A stretch of 64,000 nucleotides of DNA from Pelomonas candidula. Lineage in GTDB: Bacteria; Pseudomonadota; Gammaproteobacteria; Burkholderiales; Burkholderiaceae_C. Positions 16,224 through 24,117 of this stretch are shown here, piece by piece. The translations under genes were made by a program, and so were the position numbers. Each line of letters begins with the position of its first letter. The stretch's first letter is position 1. The stretch spans positions 310,001 to 374,000 of the forward strand of contig NZ_JBIGIC010000002.1 in the NCBI RefSeq assembly GCF_043555985.1, in the 5' to 3' direction. The notes beneath the pieces were generated by a model. That model saw nothing but the letters and a program-made list of their open reading frames with translations. It had not been told where the DNA came from and did not search any database.

Positions 16224-17101
16224 GTACCGCTCTGCACGTCGCCCCGGCGCGCGCTCGCGCCAAGTATCAGGACAACCCCGCCACACGCGAGTCCACCGGC
16301 GTGCGGCTGACGCTGCTGGCGCTGGGCCTGGGTTTCTTCGCCATCTTCCTGCTGCTGCCGCTGGTGGCCGTCTTCACCGAGGCGCTGCGCAAGGGCTGGG
16401 AGCTGTACTTCGCATCGCTGAGCGAGTCGGACACGGTGGCGGCCATCAAGCTGACGCTGACCGCCGCCATCATCTCCGTGCCGCTGAACGTCGTGTTCGG
16501 CGTCAGCGCGGCCTGGCTGATCGCCAAGCACGAGTTCCGCGGCAAGCAGTTGCTGATCACGCTGATCGACCTGCCGTTCTCGGTGTCGCCCGTCGTGGCC
16601 GGTCTGATGTACGTGCTGATCTTCGGCGCCAACGGCTGGTTCGGCCCGTGGCTGCAGGCGCACGACCTGAAGATCGTGTTCGCCGTGCCCGGCATCGTGT
16701 TGGCCACCGTGTTCGTGACCTTCCCCTTCGTCGCCCGCGAGCTGATCCCGCTGATGCAGGCGCAAGGCAAGGACGAGGAGGAAGCCGCCACCGTGCTGGG
16801 CGCCAGCGGCTGGCAGACCTTCCGCCGAGTCACGCTGCCCAACATCAAGTGGGGCCTGCTGTACGGCGTCATCCTCTGCAACGCGCGGGCGATGGGCGAG
16901 TTCGGCGCGGTGTCGGTCGTGTCCGGCCACATCCGCGGCCTGACGAACACGCTGCCGCTGCACGTCGAGATCCTCTACAACGAATACCAGTTCGCCGCGG
17001 CCTTCGCCGTGGCCTCGCTGCTGGCGCTGCTGGCGCTGGCGACGCTGGTGATCAAGCAAATCATCGAATGGCGCGCGTCGGTCGCGTCGAAGGAAGCATG
17101 A
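16220..17101 (+). CDS. cysW: Sulfate ABC transporter permease CysW
   Basis: 293 residues from ATG 16220, which overlaps the cysT stop. The cytosolic N-terminal ~30 residues precede six membrane segments. DLPFSVSPVVAGLMYVLIFG and the EAA-type loop EEAATVLGASGWQTFRRVTLP identify the CysW branch. Its stop overlaps the cysA start. Confidence 0.95.
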   Translation: MSTALHVAPARARAKYQDNPATRESTGVRLTLLALGLGFFAIFLLLPLVAVFTEALRKGWELYFASLSESDTVAAIKLTLTAAIISVPLNVVFGVSAAWLIAKHEFRGKQLLITLIDLPFSVSPVVAGLMYVLIFGANGWFGPWLQAHDLKIVFAVPGIVLATVFVTFPFVARELIPLMQAQGKDEEEAATVLGASGWQTFRRVTLPNIKWGLLYGVILCNARAMGEFGAVSVVSGHIRGLTNTLPLHVEILYNEYQFAAAFAVASLLALLALATLVIKQIIEWRASVASKEA

Positions 17102-18159
17102 TGGGCATCCAGGTCCAGAACATCCACAAGAGCTTCGGCAATTTCACGGCGCTGGGTGACGTCTCGCTGGATTTCCCGCGCGGCGAGCTGGTCGCGCTGC
17201 TGGGCCCGTCGGGCTGCGGCAAGACGACGCTGTTGCGCATCATTGCCGGCCTGGAACAGGCCGACGCGGGTCGCGTGCTGCTGGACGGCGAGGACGCCTC
17301 CGAGACGCACGTGCGCGAGCGCCAGGTGGGCTTCGTGTTCCAGCATTACGCACTGTTCCGCCACATGACGGTGTTCGACAACGTCGCGTTCGGCCTGCGC
17401 GTGAAGCCACGCAAGCAGCGCCTGCCGGAATCCGAGATCAGGAAGCGCGTCACCGAGCTGCTCAAGCTCGTGCAGCTGGACTGGCTGGGCGACCGCTTCC
17501 CGCCGCAGCTCTCCGGCGGCCAGCGCCAGCGCATTGCGTTGGCCCGCGCGCTGGCCGTCGAGCCGCGCGTGCTGCTGCTGGACGAGCCCTTCGGCGCGCT
17601 GGACGCCAAGGTGCGCAAGGAACTGCGCCGCTGGCTGCGCCGCCTGCACGACGAGCTGCACATCACCAGCATCTTCGTCACGCACGACCAGGACGAAGCG
17701 CTGGAAGTGGCCGACCGCATCGTGCTGATGGACCACGGCCGGGTGGAACAGGTCGGCACGCCGCAGGAGGTCTACGAGCGCCCGGCCACGCCGTTCGTCT
17801 ACGGCTTCCTCGGCGCGGCCAACCGCTTCGTCGGCCAGGCGCGCGGCAACGTGCTGCACATCGGCGAGCACCAGCTGCCGCACGCCGGCTCGCACGACGG
17901 CGGCGAGGTGCAGGCCTACGCCCGCCCGCACGACCTGCGCATCCTGACCGACGAGGCCGCTCCCGGCCTGTCGGCCACGGTGGAGCGTGTGCTGTCCTTC
18001 GGCGCCAGCGCCCGCGTCGAGCTGATCGGCCCGGACGGCCAGCCGCTGGAAGCCGAATTGACCCGCGACGAGGCCGAGGCGCTGCGCCTGCAGGGCGGCC
18101 AGCGCGTCAAGCTGGCGGCCAACCGGCTCAGCCTGTTCGAGGCCGGCGCGGGCATCTAG
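17098..18159 (+). CDS. cysA: Sulfate ABC transporter ATPase CysA
   Basis: 353 residues from ATG 17098 (ATGA overlap with cysW; a second ATG follows directly at 17101). The ATPase domain has Walker A GPSGCGKTT, Q-loop FVFQHYALF, signature LSGGQRQR and Walker B LLLDEPFGALD. The C-terminal ~110 residues form a CysA-type regulatory/TOBE extension (YARPHDLRI marks its start). It powers sulfate import. A CCAGG/CCTGG hairpin lies at 18167-18181 but without a U-tail. Confidence 0.95.
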   Translation: MMGIQVQNIHKSFGNFTALGDVSLDFPRGELVALLGPSGCGKTTLLRIIAGLEQADAGRVLLDGEDASETHVRERQVGFVFQHYALFRHMTVFDNVAFGLRVKPRKQRLPESEIRKRVTELLKLVQLDWLGDRFPPQLSGGQRQRIALARALAVEPRVLLLDEPFGALDAKVRKELRRWLRRLHDELHITSIFVTHDQDEALEVADRIVLMDHGRVEQVGTPQEVYERPATPFVYGFLGAANRFVGQARGNVLHIGEHQLPHAGSHDGGEVQAYARPHDLRILTDEAAPGLSATVERVLSFGASARVELIGPDGQPLEAELTRDEAEALRLQGGQRVKLAANRLSLFEAGAGI

Positions 18160-18304
18160 GCGCGCCCCAGGGATTTCCTGGCAAGTCCGCTCTTCCACAA
18201 GGTTACGGATTTGCGGCTGGCCGGTTTGGCGTAGTTTTCTCGTCTTTCAAGGCAAGGGTCGACGCCGACTACAGCTGCCGGCGGACCCTGCCCGGGAGAC
18301 CGCC

Positions 18305-18640
18305 ATGCCTGCTCGAACCCCCACGCGTCGATTGCTCGACCTCGCCACCTGTGCCGCCCTCGGCTTCTGCGCGCTGCCCCAGCACGCCGGCGCCGCCGAC
18401 AAGCCCCGCCCGGCGGCGGCCGCCAGTGCGGCCAGCGCCACCGGCATGCCGAAACGCGCCGACAACACACCGCTGCACTTCGACCCGCCCGCCGCCGGCC
18501 CACACGGCCCGACGCGCGCGGACTACGAGTACTGCATCGAACACCCCTCCCCGGACGGCCTGTACACCGACTGCTCCGCCTTGCTGCCCAACGATCCACC
18601 CAACGCGAAGGCAGTCACCAAGGCTGCCAAACCGCGCTGA
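18305..18640 (+). CDS. Small exported protein of unknown function
   Basis: 111 residues. A signal peptide (basic start PARTPTRR, hydrophobic core to about residue 30, cleavage near AGA-AD) precedes an Ala/Pro-rich linker and a compact region with two cysteines (YEYCIEHPSPDGLYTDCSALL). The cysteines, 14 residues apart, could form one disulfide in the periplasm. No family recognised. It stands alone between cysA and a TOBE gene. Confidence 0.6.
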   Translation: MPARTPTRRLLDLATCAALGFCALPQHAGAADKPRPAAAASAASATGMPKRADNTPLHFDPPAAGPHGPTRADYEYCIEHPSPDGLYTDCSALLPNDPPNAKAVTKAAKPR

Positions 18641-18750
18641 CACGGGCGCACACGCCTTAATCGGCAGCCGCATGCGCTGCTGAGGATTGCTTCGTTCTCT
18701 GGGAACGCCGGGTTGCGCACACTGGCTCCACGCATCTTCTGGAGCCTCTC

Positions 18751-18969
18751 GTGAGCATCACCGCCATCAACGTCCGCAACCAGTTCCGCGGCACCATCAA
18801 GGAAATCATCGAAGGCCCTGTCGTCTCCGAGGTCGACGTCGTCACGCGTGGCGGCGATGTCGTCACGTCGGTCATCACGACGCGTTCGGTCAAGGATCTC
18901 GGGCTCGAGGTCGGCCGCGAAGTGGTGGCCCTCGTCAAGTCCACCGAGGTGTCCATCGCCACGCTCTAA
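18751..18969 (+). CDS. Stand-alone TOBE/Mop-type molybdate-binding protein
   Basis: 72 residues from GTG 18751, preceded by a GGAG-type ribosome site (TCTGGAGCCTCTC). The whole protein is one Mop/TOBE domain: RNQFRGTIKEIIEGPVVSEV and VGREVVALVKSTEVSIA match the molbindin pattern, as in the Mop repeats of ModE at 11502. Molbindins oligomerise and store or buffer molybdate/tungstate in the cytosol. It is about 6.5 kb from the mod operon but could complement the TOBE-less ModC; that is inference. Confidence 0.88.
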   Translation: MSITAINVRNQFRGTIKEIIEGPVVSEVDVVTRGGDVVTSVITTRSVKDLGLEVGREVVALVKSTEVSIATL

Positions 18970-19026
18970 GAGGGTGAGAAGGAATCCAGCATGCCTGCCT
19001 CGACTCACCAAAACGCCCCGCTCGTC

Positions 19027-19073
19027 GTTGCAAATGCTCGCCGTAGCCCTGGCTGCGGCTGCGCTTTGCGCCT
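19027..19073 (+). repeat. Dispersed ~47-bp hairpin repeat, family 2, copy 1
   Basis: Begins GTTGCAAATGCTCGCC and ends GCTTTGCGCCT, with an internal hairpin CGTAGCC/GGCTGCG. The same block occurs at 29515-29562 and inverted at 50949-50995. The stems differ between copies by paired changes, so the structure is kept. Confidence 0.75.
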
Positions 19074-19138
19074 AGATCGGACCGCCTTGGCGAGCCCTTT
19101 CGGGCACGCCGGACTCCCTCCCACCCTCTGAGGCCGCC

Positions 19139-19702
19139 ATGCCGTACAGCGCTCCTCGCATCCTCATCATCCCGGGCCTGCACGACAGCGGGCCAGCGCA
19201 CTGGCAGAGCTGGCTGCAGGGCCAGTACCGCGACGCTCGCCGCGTCACGCAGCGCGACCCGAGCAAACCGGAACTGGAGCGCTGGGCCGAGCGCATCCAG
19301 CGCACGCTGGAGGTTGCGGGCGACGGCGAATGGCTGGCCGTCGCGCACAGCTTCGGCTGCCTGGCGCTGGCCCGGCATCTGGCGGACCACCCCGACTCGC
19401 CCATCCGCGAGGCTTTGTTCGTCGCGCCGGCCGAGCCCGACAAGTTCGGCCTGGCCGAAGCCCTGCCCCACCACCGCCTGCCGTGCCGCTCGCGGCTGCT
19501 GGCCAGCAGCAACGACCCGTGGATGAGCGCCGCCAGCGCCGCGCGTTGGGCCCACCGTTGGGGCGCCAGCTACAGCAACCTCGGCGCCGTGGGCCACATC
19601 AATGCCGAGGCCGGCTTCGGGCCGCTGCCGGTGGCCAAGAGCTGGGTCGAGGCGGCACGGGCGCGGCACGCGGAGTTCCGAGAGTGGGCGTTCGCCGTCT
19701 GA
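19139..19702 (+). CDS. RBBP9/YdeN-family alpha/beta hydrolase
   Basis: 187-residue serine hydrolase. ILIIPGLHDSGPAHWQSW is the family opening and the nucleophile serine lies in AVAHSFGCLAL. The acid is in the SSNDPWMS segment and the histidine in GHINAEAGFGPLP. The latter motif is diagnostic of the YdeN/RBBP9 group, whose substrates are unknown in bacteria. It converges on the dienelactone hydrolase gene with a hairpin terminator between. Confidence 0.9.
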   Translation: MPYSAPRILIIPGLHDSGPAHWQSWLQGQYRDARRVTQRDPSKPELERWAERIQRTLEVAGDGEWLAVAHSFGCLALARHLADHPDSPIREALFVAPAEPDKFGLAEALPHHRLPCRSRLLASSNDPWMSAASAARWAHRWGASYSNLGAVGHINAEAGFGPLPVAKSWVEAARARHAEFREWAFAV

Positions 19703-19724
19703 GCTGAACTCGCCGAAAGCGAAA

Positions 19725-19746
19725 CGGGCCGCTTCGCAGCGGCCCG
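19725..19746 (-). terminator. Perfect 9-bp hairpin between two convergent genes
   Basis: CGGGCCGCT (19725-19733) and AGCGGCCCG (19738-19746) pair around TCGC. Read on the minus strand it is followed by TTTCGCTTTC, serving the gene at 19765-20640; read on the plus strand it follows the hydrolase gene by 22 bp, without a U-tail. It is likely bidirectional. Confidence 0.6.
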
Positions 19747-19764
19747 CTCCACATCCGCGATCAC

Positions 19765-20640
19765 TCAGCCGAGTACTGCCTTGAACACAGCCAACGTCCG
19801 CTCCCACGCCTGCTGCGCCGCTGCCGCATCAAAACGCGGCGTCGTGTCGTTGTTGAAGCCGTGCTGCGTGCCGGCATAGGTGAACGCCTCATAGCGCACG
19901 CCAGCGGCCTTCAGCGCGGCTTCGTATGGCGGCCAGGTCGCGTTGACGCGTTCGTCGTTGCCCGCGAAGTGCAGCAGCAGCCGTGCCTTGATGCGCGGCA
20001 CGTCCGGCAGCGCGGGCGCGCCGCCGTAGAACGGCACGGCCACGGCCAATTCAGGCACCTGAGTGGCGATATGGTTGGATAGCGAGCCGCCGTAGCAGAA
20101 GCCGACGACACCGACTTTCCCATTCGCATCGGCCAGCGTCAGCAAACCGCGTGCGCCGGCCACGATGTCGGCGCGCGCCTTCGCCGGGTCGAGCTTGCCG
20201 AACAACTCGCGGGCCTTGTCCTCGTCGCCCGGGTAGCCGCCCAGCGGCGCCAGCGCGTCGGGTGCGTAGGCCACGTAGCCGGCCAGCGCAACGCGGCGGG
20301 CGATGTCCTCGATGTGCGGGTTCAGGCCGCGGTTCTCGTGCACCACCAGCACGGCCGGCAGCTTGCCCGCAGCAACGGCCGGCTTGGCGAGGTAGCCGTG
20401 CACCTGGCCGTTGCCGTCAGGCGACGAGAAGGATTGCTTGCGCGTGACGAGGCGCGCGTCGTCGGGCTTGACCAGCTGCGCGGCAGCGAAGTCAGGGCTC
20501 AGCGTCGCCAGCAACGCGGCGGCACCGGCCGGGCCGCCGGCAAAGGTGGCGGCCTGCTCGAGAAAGCCGCGCCGGCTGAGGTCGCCGTGCACGTAGCGGT
20601 CGAACAAAGGCCAGGCCTGGGGCGGAATGGGCTTATGCAT
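19765..20640 (-). CDS. Dienelactone hydrolase-family protein with a Tat-type N-terminus
   Basis: 291 residues from ATG 20640. DLSRRGFLEQAA at 20-31 is a twin-arginine motif followed by an Ala/Gly-rich hydrophobic stretch, so the protein is probably exported folded. The core is an alpha/beta hydrolase with nucleophile Cys in VGFCYGGSLS, as in dienelactone hydrolase, and the histidine in GTQHGFNND. Classic dienelactone hydrolases open chlorinated muconolactone rings in the cytosol; an exported member more likely acts on another ester or lactone. Divergent from the CysB-type regulator. Confidence 0.88.
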   Translation of the reverse strand: MHKPIPPQAWPLFDRYVHGDLSRRGFLEQAATFAGGPAGAAALLATLSPDFAAAQLVKPDDARLVTRKQSFSSPDGNGQVHGYLAKPAVAAGKLPAVLVVHENRGLNPHIEDIARRVALAGYVAYAPDALAPLGGYPGDEDKARELFGKLDPAKARADIVAGARGLLTLADANGKVGVVGFCYGGSLSNHIATQVPELAVAVPFYGGAPALPDVPRIKARLLLHFAGNDERVNATWPPYEAALKAAGVRYEAFTYAGTQHGFNNDTTPRFDAAAAQQAWERTLAVFKAVLG

Positions 20641-20767
20641 GAGCAGGCTCCTGAAAGGTGGACTGACTGTAGATGTCGATCCGACGCCCGCAACTGCCGG
20701 GAAACGCATAACGATATGGCGAATCATTCGACGACAGAGGAAGGCGCGGTTTGCAGAATCGCCCCGC

Positions 20768-21742
20768 ATGAACTTCCAGCAACTCCGCTCCGTCCGCGAA
20801 GCCCAGCGCCGCGGCTTCAACCTGACCGAAGTCGCTCAGGCCCTGCACACCTCGCAGCCCGGTGTCAGCCGGCAGATCCGCGAGCTTGAAGAGGAACTCG
20901 GGATCGAGCTGTTCGTGCGTTTCGGCAAGCGGCTGACCGGCCTGACCGAGCCCGGCGAGCAGGTGCTGCCGGTCATCGAGCGGCTGCTGCAGGAGGCCGA
21001 GAACCTCAAGCGCGCGGCCGACGACTTCGCCCAGGCCGGCAGCGGCCGCCTGCGCATCGCCGCCACGCACAGCCAGGCGCGCTACGCGCTGCCGCCCGCC
21101 GTGCGGGACTTCCGCGCCCATCACCCCGACGTCAGCCTGCACCTGCAGCAGGGCTCGCCGCAGCAGATCGCGCGGCTGCTGCTGGATGGCGAGGCCGACG
21201 TAGGCATCGCCACCGAGGCGCTGGCGCAGTACCCCGAACTGGTGGCGCTGCCCTGCTACCGCTGGACGCACTCGGTCATCGTGCCGCCGGGCCACCCGCT
21301 GCTGGAAGGGCCGCTCACGCTGGCCCGCGTCGCGCAGTTCCCCATCGTCACCTACGAGCCCGGCTACACCGGCCGCTCGCACATCGACGACGCCTTCTCG
21401 GCCGCACAGCTCACGCCGCACATCGTGCTGAGCGCGATGGACGCCGACGTCATCAAGACCTATGTGGAGCTGGGGCTGGGCGTGGGCATCGTCGCGGCCA
21501 TCGCCTTTGACGAGGAGCGCGACCGACACCTGCGCGCCATCGACGCACGCCACCTGTTCGAGGACAACATGACCCGCCTGGCCGTGCGCCGCAGCGCCTA
21601 CCTGCGCGACTACGTCTACGAGTTCATCCAGACCTTCGCCTCGCCACTGAAGCGCGAGGTCGTGGACGCCGCGCGCCACGAGCCGGCGCCTGTACCCACG
21701 GACAGCCGCGAGCCGGTGCTGGCTTGGTCGAAAGCCGCATGA
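20768..21742 (+). CDS. cysB: CysB-family LysR-type regulator
   Basis: 324 residues from ATG 20768. The N-terminal winged HTH has FNLTEVAQALHTSQPGVSRQIRELEEELG, and the effector domain includes THSQARYALPP, where CysB/Cbl proteins bind O-acetylserine, APS or sulfate. It probably activates the sulfate uptake operon on both sides (14215-18159 and 21818-22810). CysB and Cbl cannot be told apart here. A CGCATAAC box lies about 55 bp upstream and may mean self-regulation. Confidence 0.9.
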   Translation: MNFQQLRSVREAQRRGFNLTEVAQALHTSQPGVSRQIRELEEELGIELFVRFGKRLTGLTEPGEQVLPVIERLLQEAENLKRAADDFAQAGSGRLRIAATHSQARYALPPAVRDFRAHHPDVSLHLQQGSPQQIARLLLDGEADVGIATEALAQYPELVALPCYRWTHSVIVPPGHPLLEGPLTLARVAQFPIVTYEPGYTGRSHIDDAFSAAQLTPHIVLSAMDADVIKTYVELGLGVGIVAAIAFDEERDRHLRAIDARHLFEDNMTRLAVRRSAYLRDYVYEFIQTFASPLKREVVDAARHEPAPVPTDSREPVLAWSKAA

Positions 21743-21759
21743 GCTAGCGCGCTCTTCTT

Positions 21760-21774
21760 CGTTCCCCGCATAAC
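21760..21774 (+). promoter_or_regulatory. Candidate CysB-type box upstream of the second sulfate-binding protein
   Basis: CGTTCCCCGCATAAC is shared with 14155-14169 (13 of 15) at nearly the same distance (about 44 bp) from the downstream start. It directly follows the CysB-type gene, consistent with a promoter for 21818 rather than simple readthrough. Confidence 0.45.
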
Positions 21775-21817
21775 CCGGCCTCCCTAGAGTGAGGTCTCCC
21801 TCCCTAACTCAAACACA

Positions 21818-22810
21818 ATGCGCCGCCTTCTCACCGCCTTCTCGCTCGCCATTGCCGCCAACGGCGCCTTCGCCCAGACCTCGCTGCTGAACGTCTCCTA
21901 CGACCCGACACGCGAGCTCTACCAGGACTTCAACAAGGCTTTCGCCGCGGCCTGGAAAGCCAGGACCGGCGAGACGCTGAGCATCAAGGCCTCGCACGGC
22001 GGCTCGGGCAAGCAGGCCCGCTCGGTCATCGACGGCCTGGAGGCCGACGTCGTCACGCTGGGCCTGGGTTACGACGTGGACGCGCTGGCCGATGCCAAGC
22101 TGCTGTCGCTCGACTGGCAGAAGAAGCTGCCGAACAACGCCACGCCCTACACGTCCACCATCGTGCTCCTGGTGCGCAAGGGCAACCCCAAGCACATCAA
22201 GGACTGGCCGGACCTGGTCCGCCCCGGCGTCGACGTCATCACGCCCAACCCCAAGACCAGCGGCGGTGCGCGCTGGAACTACCTGGCCGCCTGGGGCTAC
22301 GCGCTGAAGAGCGGCAACACGCCGGCGCAGGCGCGGGACTTCGTCAAGAAGATCTACGCCAACACCAAGGTGCTGGACTCCGGCGCCCGCGGTGCCACGA
22401 CAACCTTCGTCGAACGCGGCATCGGCGACGTGCTGATCGCCTGGGAGAACGAGGCCTACCTGGCCGTCAAGGAACTGGGCCCGGAGAAGTTCGAGATCGT
22501 CACGCCCAGCATCTCCATCCTGGCCGAGCCGCCCGTCGCCGTCATCGACAAGGTCGTCGACAAGCGCGGCACGCGCAAGCAGGCCCAGGCCTACCTGGAA
22601 TACCTGTACAGCCCGGAAGGCCAGGAGATCGCGGCGCAGAACTACTACCGCCCGCGTGACGCCAAGGTCGCGGCCAAGTACGCGAAGACCTTTGCGCCGG
22701 TGAAGCTGTTCACCATCGACGATCTGTTCGGCGACTGGCGCAAGGTGCAGAAGACGCACTTCGATGACGGCGGCACCTTCGACAAGATCTACACGCCGGG
22801 CGCCAAGTAA
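21818..22810 (+). CDS. Sulfate ABC transporter periplasmic binding protein (second copy)
   Basis: 330 residues, signal peptide MRRLLTAFSLAIAANGAFA. Same family as the protein at 14215 (SLLNVSYDPTRELYQDFNKAF, ASHGGSGKQ, PNPKTSGGARWNYLAAWGY) but clearly diverged. It has no permease or ATPase of its own and probably shares CysTWA. Two binding proteins suggest different ligands, such as sulfate and thiosulfate or different affinities. It ends in a strong terminator. Confidence 0.93.
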   Translation: MRRLLTAFSLAIAANGAFAQTSLLNVSYDPTRELYQDFNKAFAAAWKARTGETLSIKASHGGSGKQARSVIDGLEADVVTLGLGYDVDALADAKLLSLDWQKKLPNNATPYTSTIVLLVRKGNPKHIKDWPDLVRPGVDVITPNPKTSGGARWNYLAAWGYALKSGNTPAQARDFVKKIYANTKVLDSGARGATTTFVERGIGDVLIAWENEAYLAVKELGPEKFEIVTPSISILAEPPVAVIDKVVDKRGTRKQAQAYLEYLYSPEGQEIAAQNYYRPRDAKVAAKYAKTFAPVKLFTIDDLFGDWRKVQKTHFDDGGTFDKIYTPGAK

Positions 22811-22856
22811 ACGCCCGTGCAGGCGCCACCTTCAGCGGGTGGCGCCCCGCGCCAGG

Positions 22857-22889
22857 AGGCCGGCACCGCGAGGTGGCCGGCCTTTCTTT
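22857..22889 (+). terminator. Rho-independent terminator of the second sulfate-binding protein gene
   Basis: AGGCCGGC (22857-22864) and GCCGGCCT (22876-22883) form a perfect 8-bp stem with an 11-base loop, directly followed by TTCTTTGTT. Confidence 0.85.
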
Positions 22890-22907
22890 GTTCTGCGATT
22901 GACGCCT

Positions 22908-23864
22908 TCAGCCCGGCCCACCTCGCGAGCGTGGCCCCGGGCCACCCCGCGGCGGCAGGCCTCCGCCCGGCATCGGCGGGCGCCCGTCCGGCGCCCCCGG
23001 TGGCCATCCCCGCGGGCCGCCCGGCGGGCCGCCCCCTTCGACGCGGTTGGATACGGTCTGGTCCACGCCCACGACGATGCCCGCCACGTAACCGGCCTCG
23101 ACGCTGCCGAACACCGCCAGCATCTCGGTGCCGGCGCCGTCGGTGAACACGCCGTCATCCTCGATCCGTGTGACGGAGGTGTTCGGGCCTTTGCCGTACA
23201 GCGGGCTCGCATAGACCTCGGCCGTCACCGCGTCCGGGAAGGCGAACTGCGCCGTCGCCATGGACGGCGTGCTGCTCGTCAGCATGCTGGCCGCGAGGAA
23301 GGCCATGCAGTGGATGTGCGTGATGCGGCCCTCGTACCAACCCGGGTAGATGGTCTTGAAGGTGACGATCCCGTCGGCGTCGCTGCGCTGGATGCCGCGC
23401 AGGTAGCTTCGACCGGTCTGCCCCGGGTTGCCCATGCCGTCGTATCCGGAGTAGCGGCCATCACGATCGCAGTGCCAGACGTACACCCACGCGCCGGCAA
23501 CGGGCCGGCAGCGGTTGTTGACGTCCACCAGCTTGATGCGCAAGGTCAGCGGCACGCCGGGGCAGCCCTCGGTGATGTCCTCGCGCAGCAGGGCCGAGCC
23601 GGCCAGCGCTGCCCGCAGCGGGAACGGCCCTTCGGTTTCCGTCGGCGTCACGCGGCAGCTGGGCAGGCCGGTGGCCATGATGCGGGCCAGCTCGTCCTCG
23701 CCGCGACCGTCCGGCGCGGGCGCCATCACACCGACCGAGCGCGGCGGGGCGGCGCAGCCGACCAGCGACGTGGCCCCCAGCCCGCCCAGCGCCCCCAGCA
23801 GGCGGCGGCGCCCGGAAGGTGGCTGGGGTCCGGCGTCGGCCGGGGATGGTGAGGGGCGTGCCAT
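22908..23864 (-). CDS. Tat-exported intradiol ring-cleavage dioxygenase-like protein with a Gly/Pro-rich tail
   Basis: 318 residues from ATG 23864. The N-terminus has a twin-arginine motif (SGRRRLLGALGG) and then GLGATSLVGCA, compatible with a Tat signal that ends in a lipobox. The catalytic core has the iron(III) ligands of intradiol dioxygenases: Tyr in RYSGYDG and Tyr, His, His in YPGWYEGRITHIH. Classic catechol and protocatechuate enzymes are cytosolic; exported homologues attack extracellular aromatics or are uncharacterised. The last ~45 residues are almost only Gly, Pro and Arg (GGGPPGGPRGWPPG and similar), probably disordered. No aromatic pathway genes adjoin. Confidence 0.85.
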   Translation of the reverse strand: MARPSPSPADAGPQPPSGRRRLLGALGGLGATSLVGCAAPPRSVGVMAPAPDGRGEDELARIMATGLPSCRVTPTETEGPFPLRAALAGSALLREDITEGCPGVPLTLRIKLVDVNNRCRPVAGAWVYVWHCDRDGRYSGYDGMGNPGQTGRSYLRGIQRSDADGIVTFKTIYPGWYEGRITHIHCMAFLAASMLTSSTPSMATAQFAFPDAVTAEVYASPLYGKGPNTSVTRIEDDGVFTDGAGTEMLAVFGSVEAGYVAGIVVGVDQTVSNRVEGGGPPGGPRGWPPGAPDGRPPMPGGGLPPRGGPGPRSRGGPG

Positions 23865-23965
23865 GCGGGGCGTCCTTGCAAGGTTTTGCGAGCGACGGTG
23901 CGCCCATGCGCACCGAACAAAACCTGGCAATGTCGCCGGGGGCGGTAACACCTTTGTCTGCAAAA

Positions 23966-23982
23966 TGTGTCGCGCAGACACA
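23966..23982. promoter_or_regulatory. Inverted repeat in the divergent promoter region before DUF1800
   Basis: TGTGTC-GCGCA-GACACA is a perfect 6-bp inverted repeat. It sits 135 bp before the DUF1800 start and 100 bp before the dioxygenase start, in a 253-bp divergent gap; a second one, GTGCGC-CCAT-GCGCAC, lies at 23898-23913. Either could be an operator; no regulator gene is adjacent. Confidence 0.3.
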
Positions 23983-24117
23983 AAGCGCCCAGCGGCCCGG
24001 GGACGGGGTGCGCAGCGGCAACACATTAGGGGGGCAACCTTCTGCTAGCCTGCCGCCGTCAACCCGGGGCCGCGGTGGGCCGTTGGCGCCAAGCCCAGCC
24101 CGAAAGGCCACCCTCCG

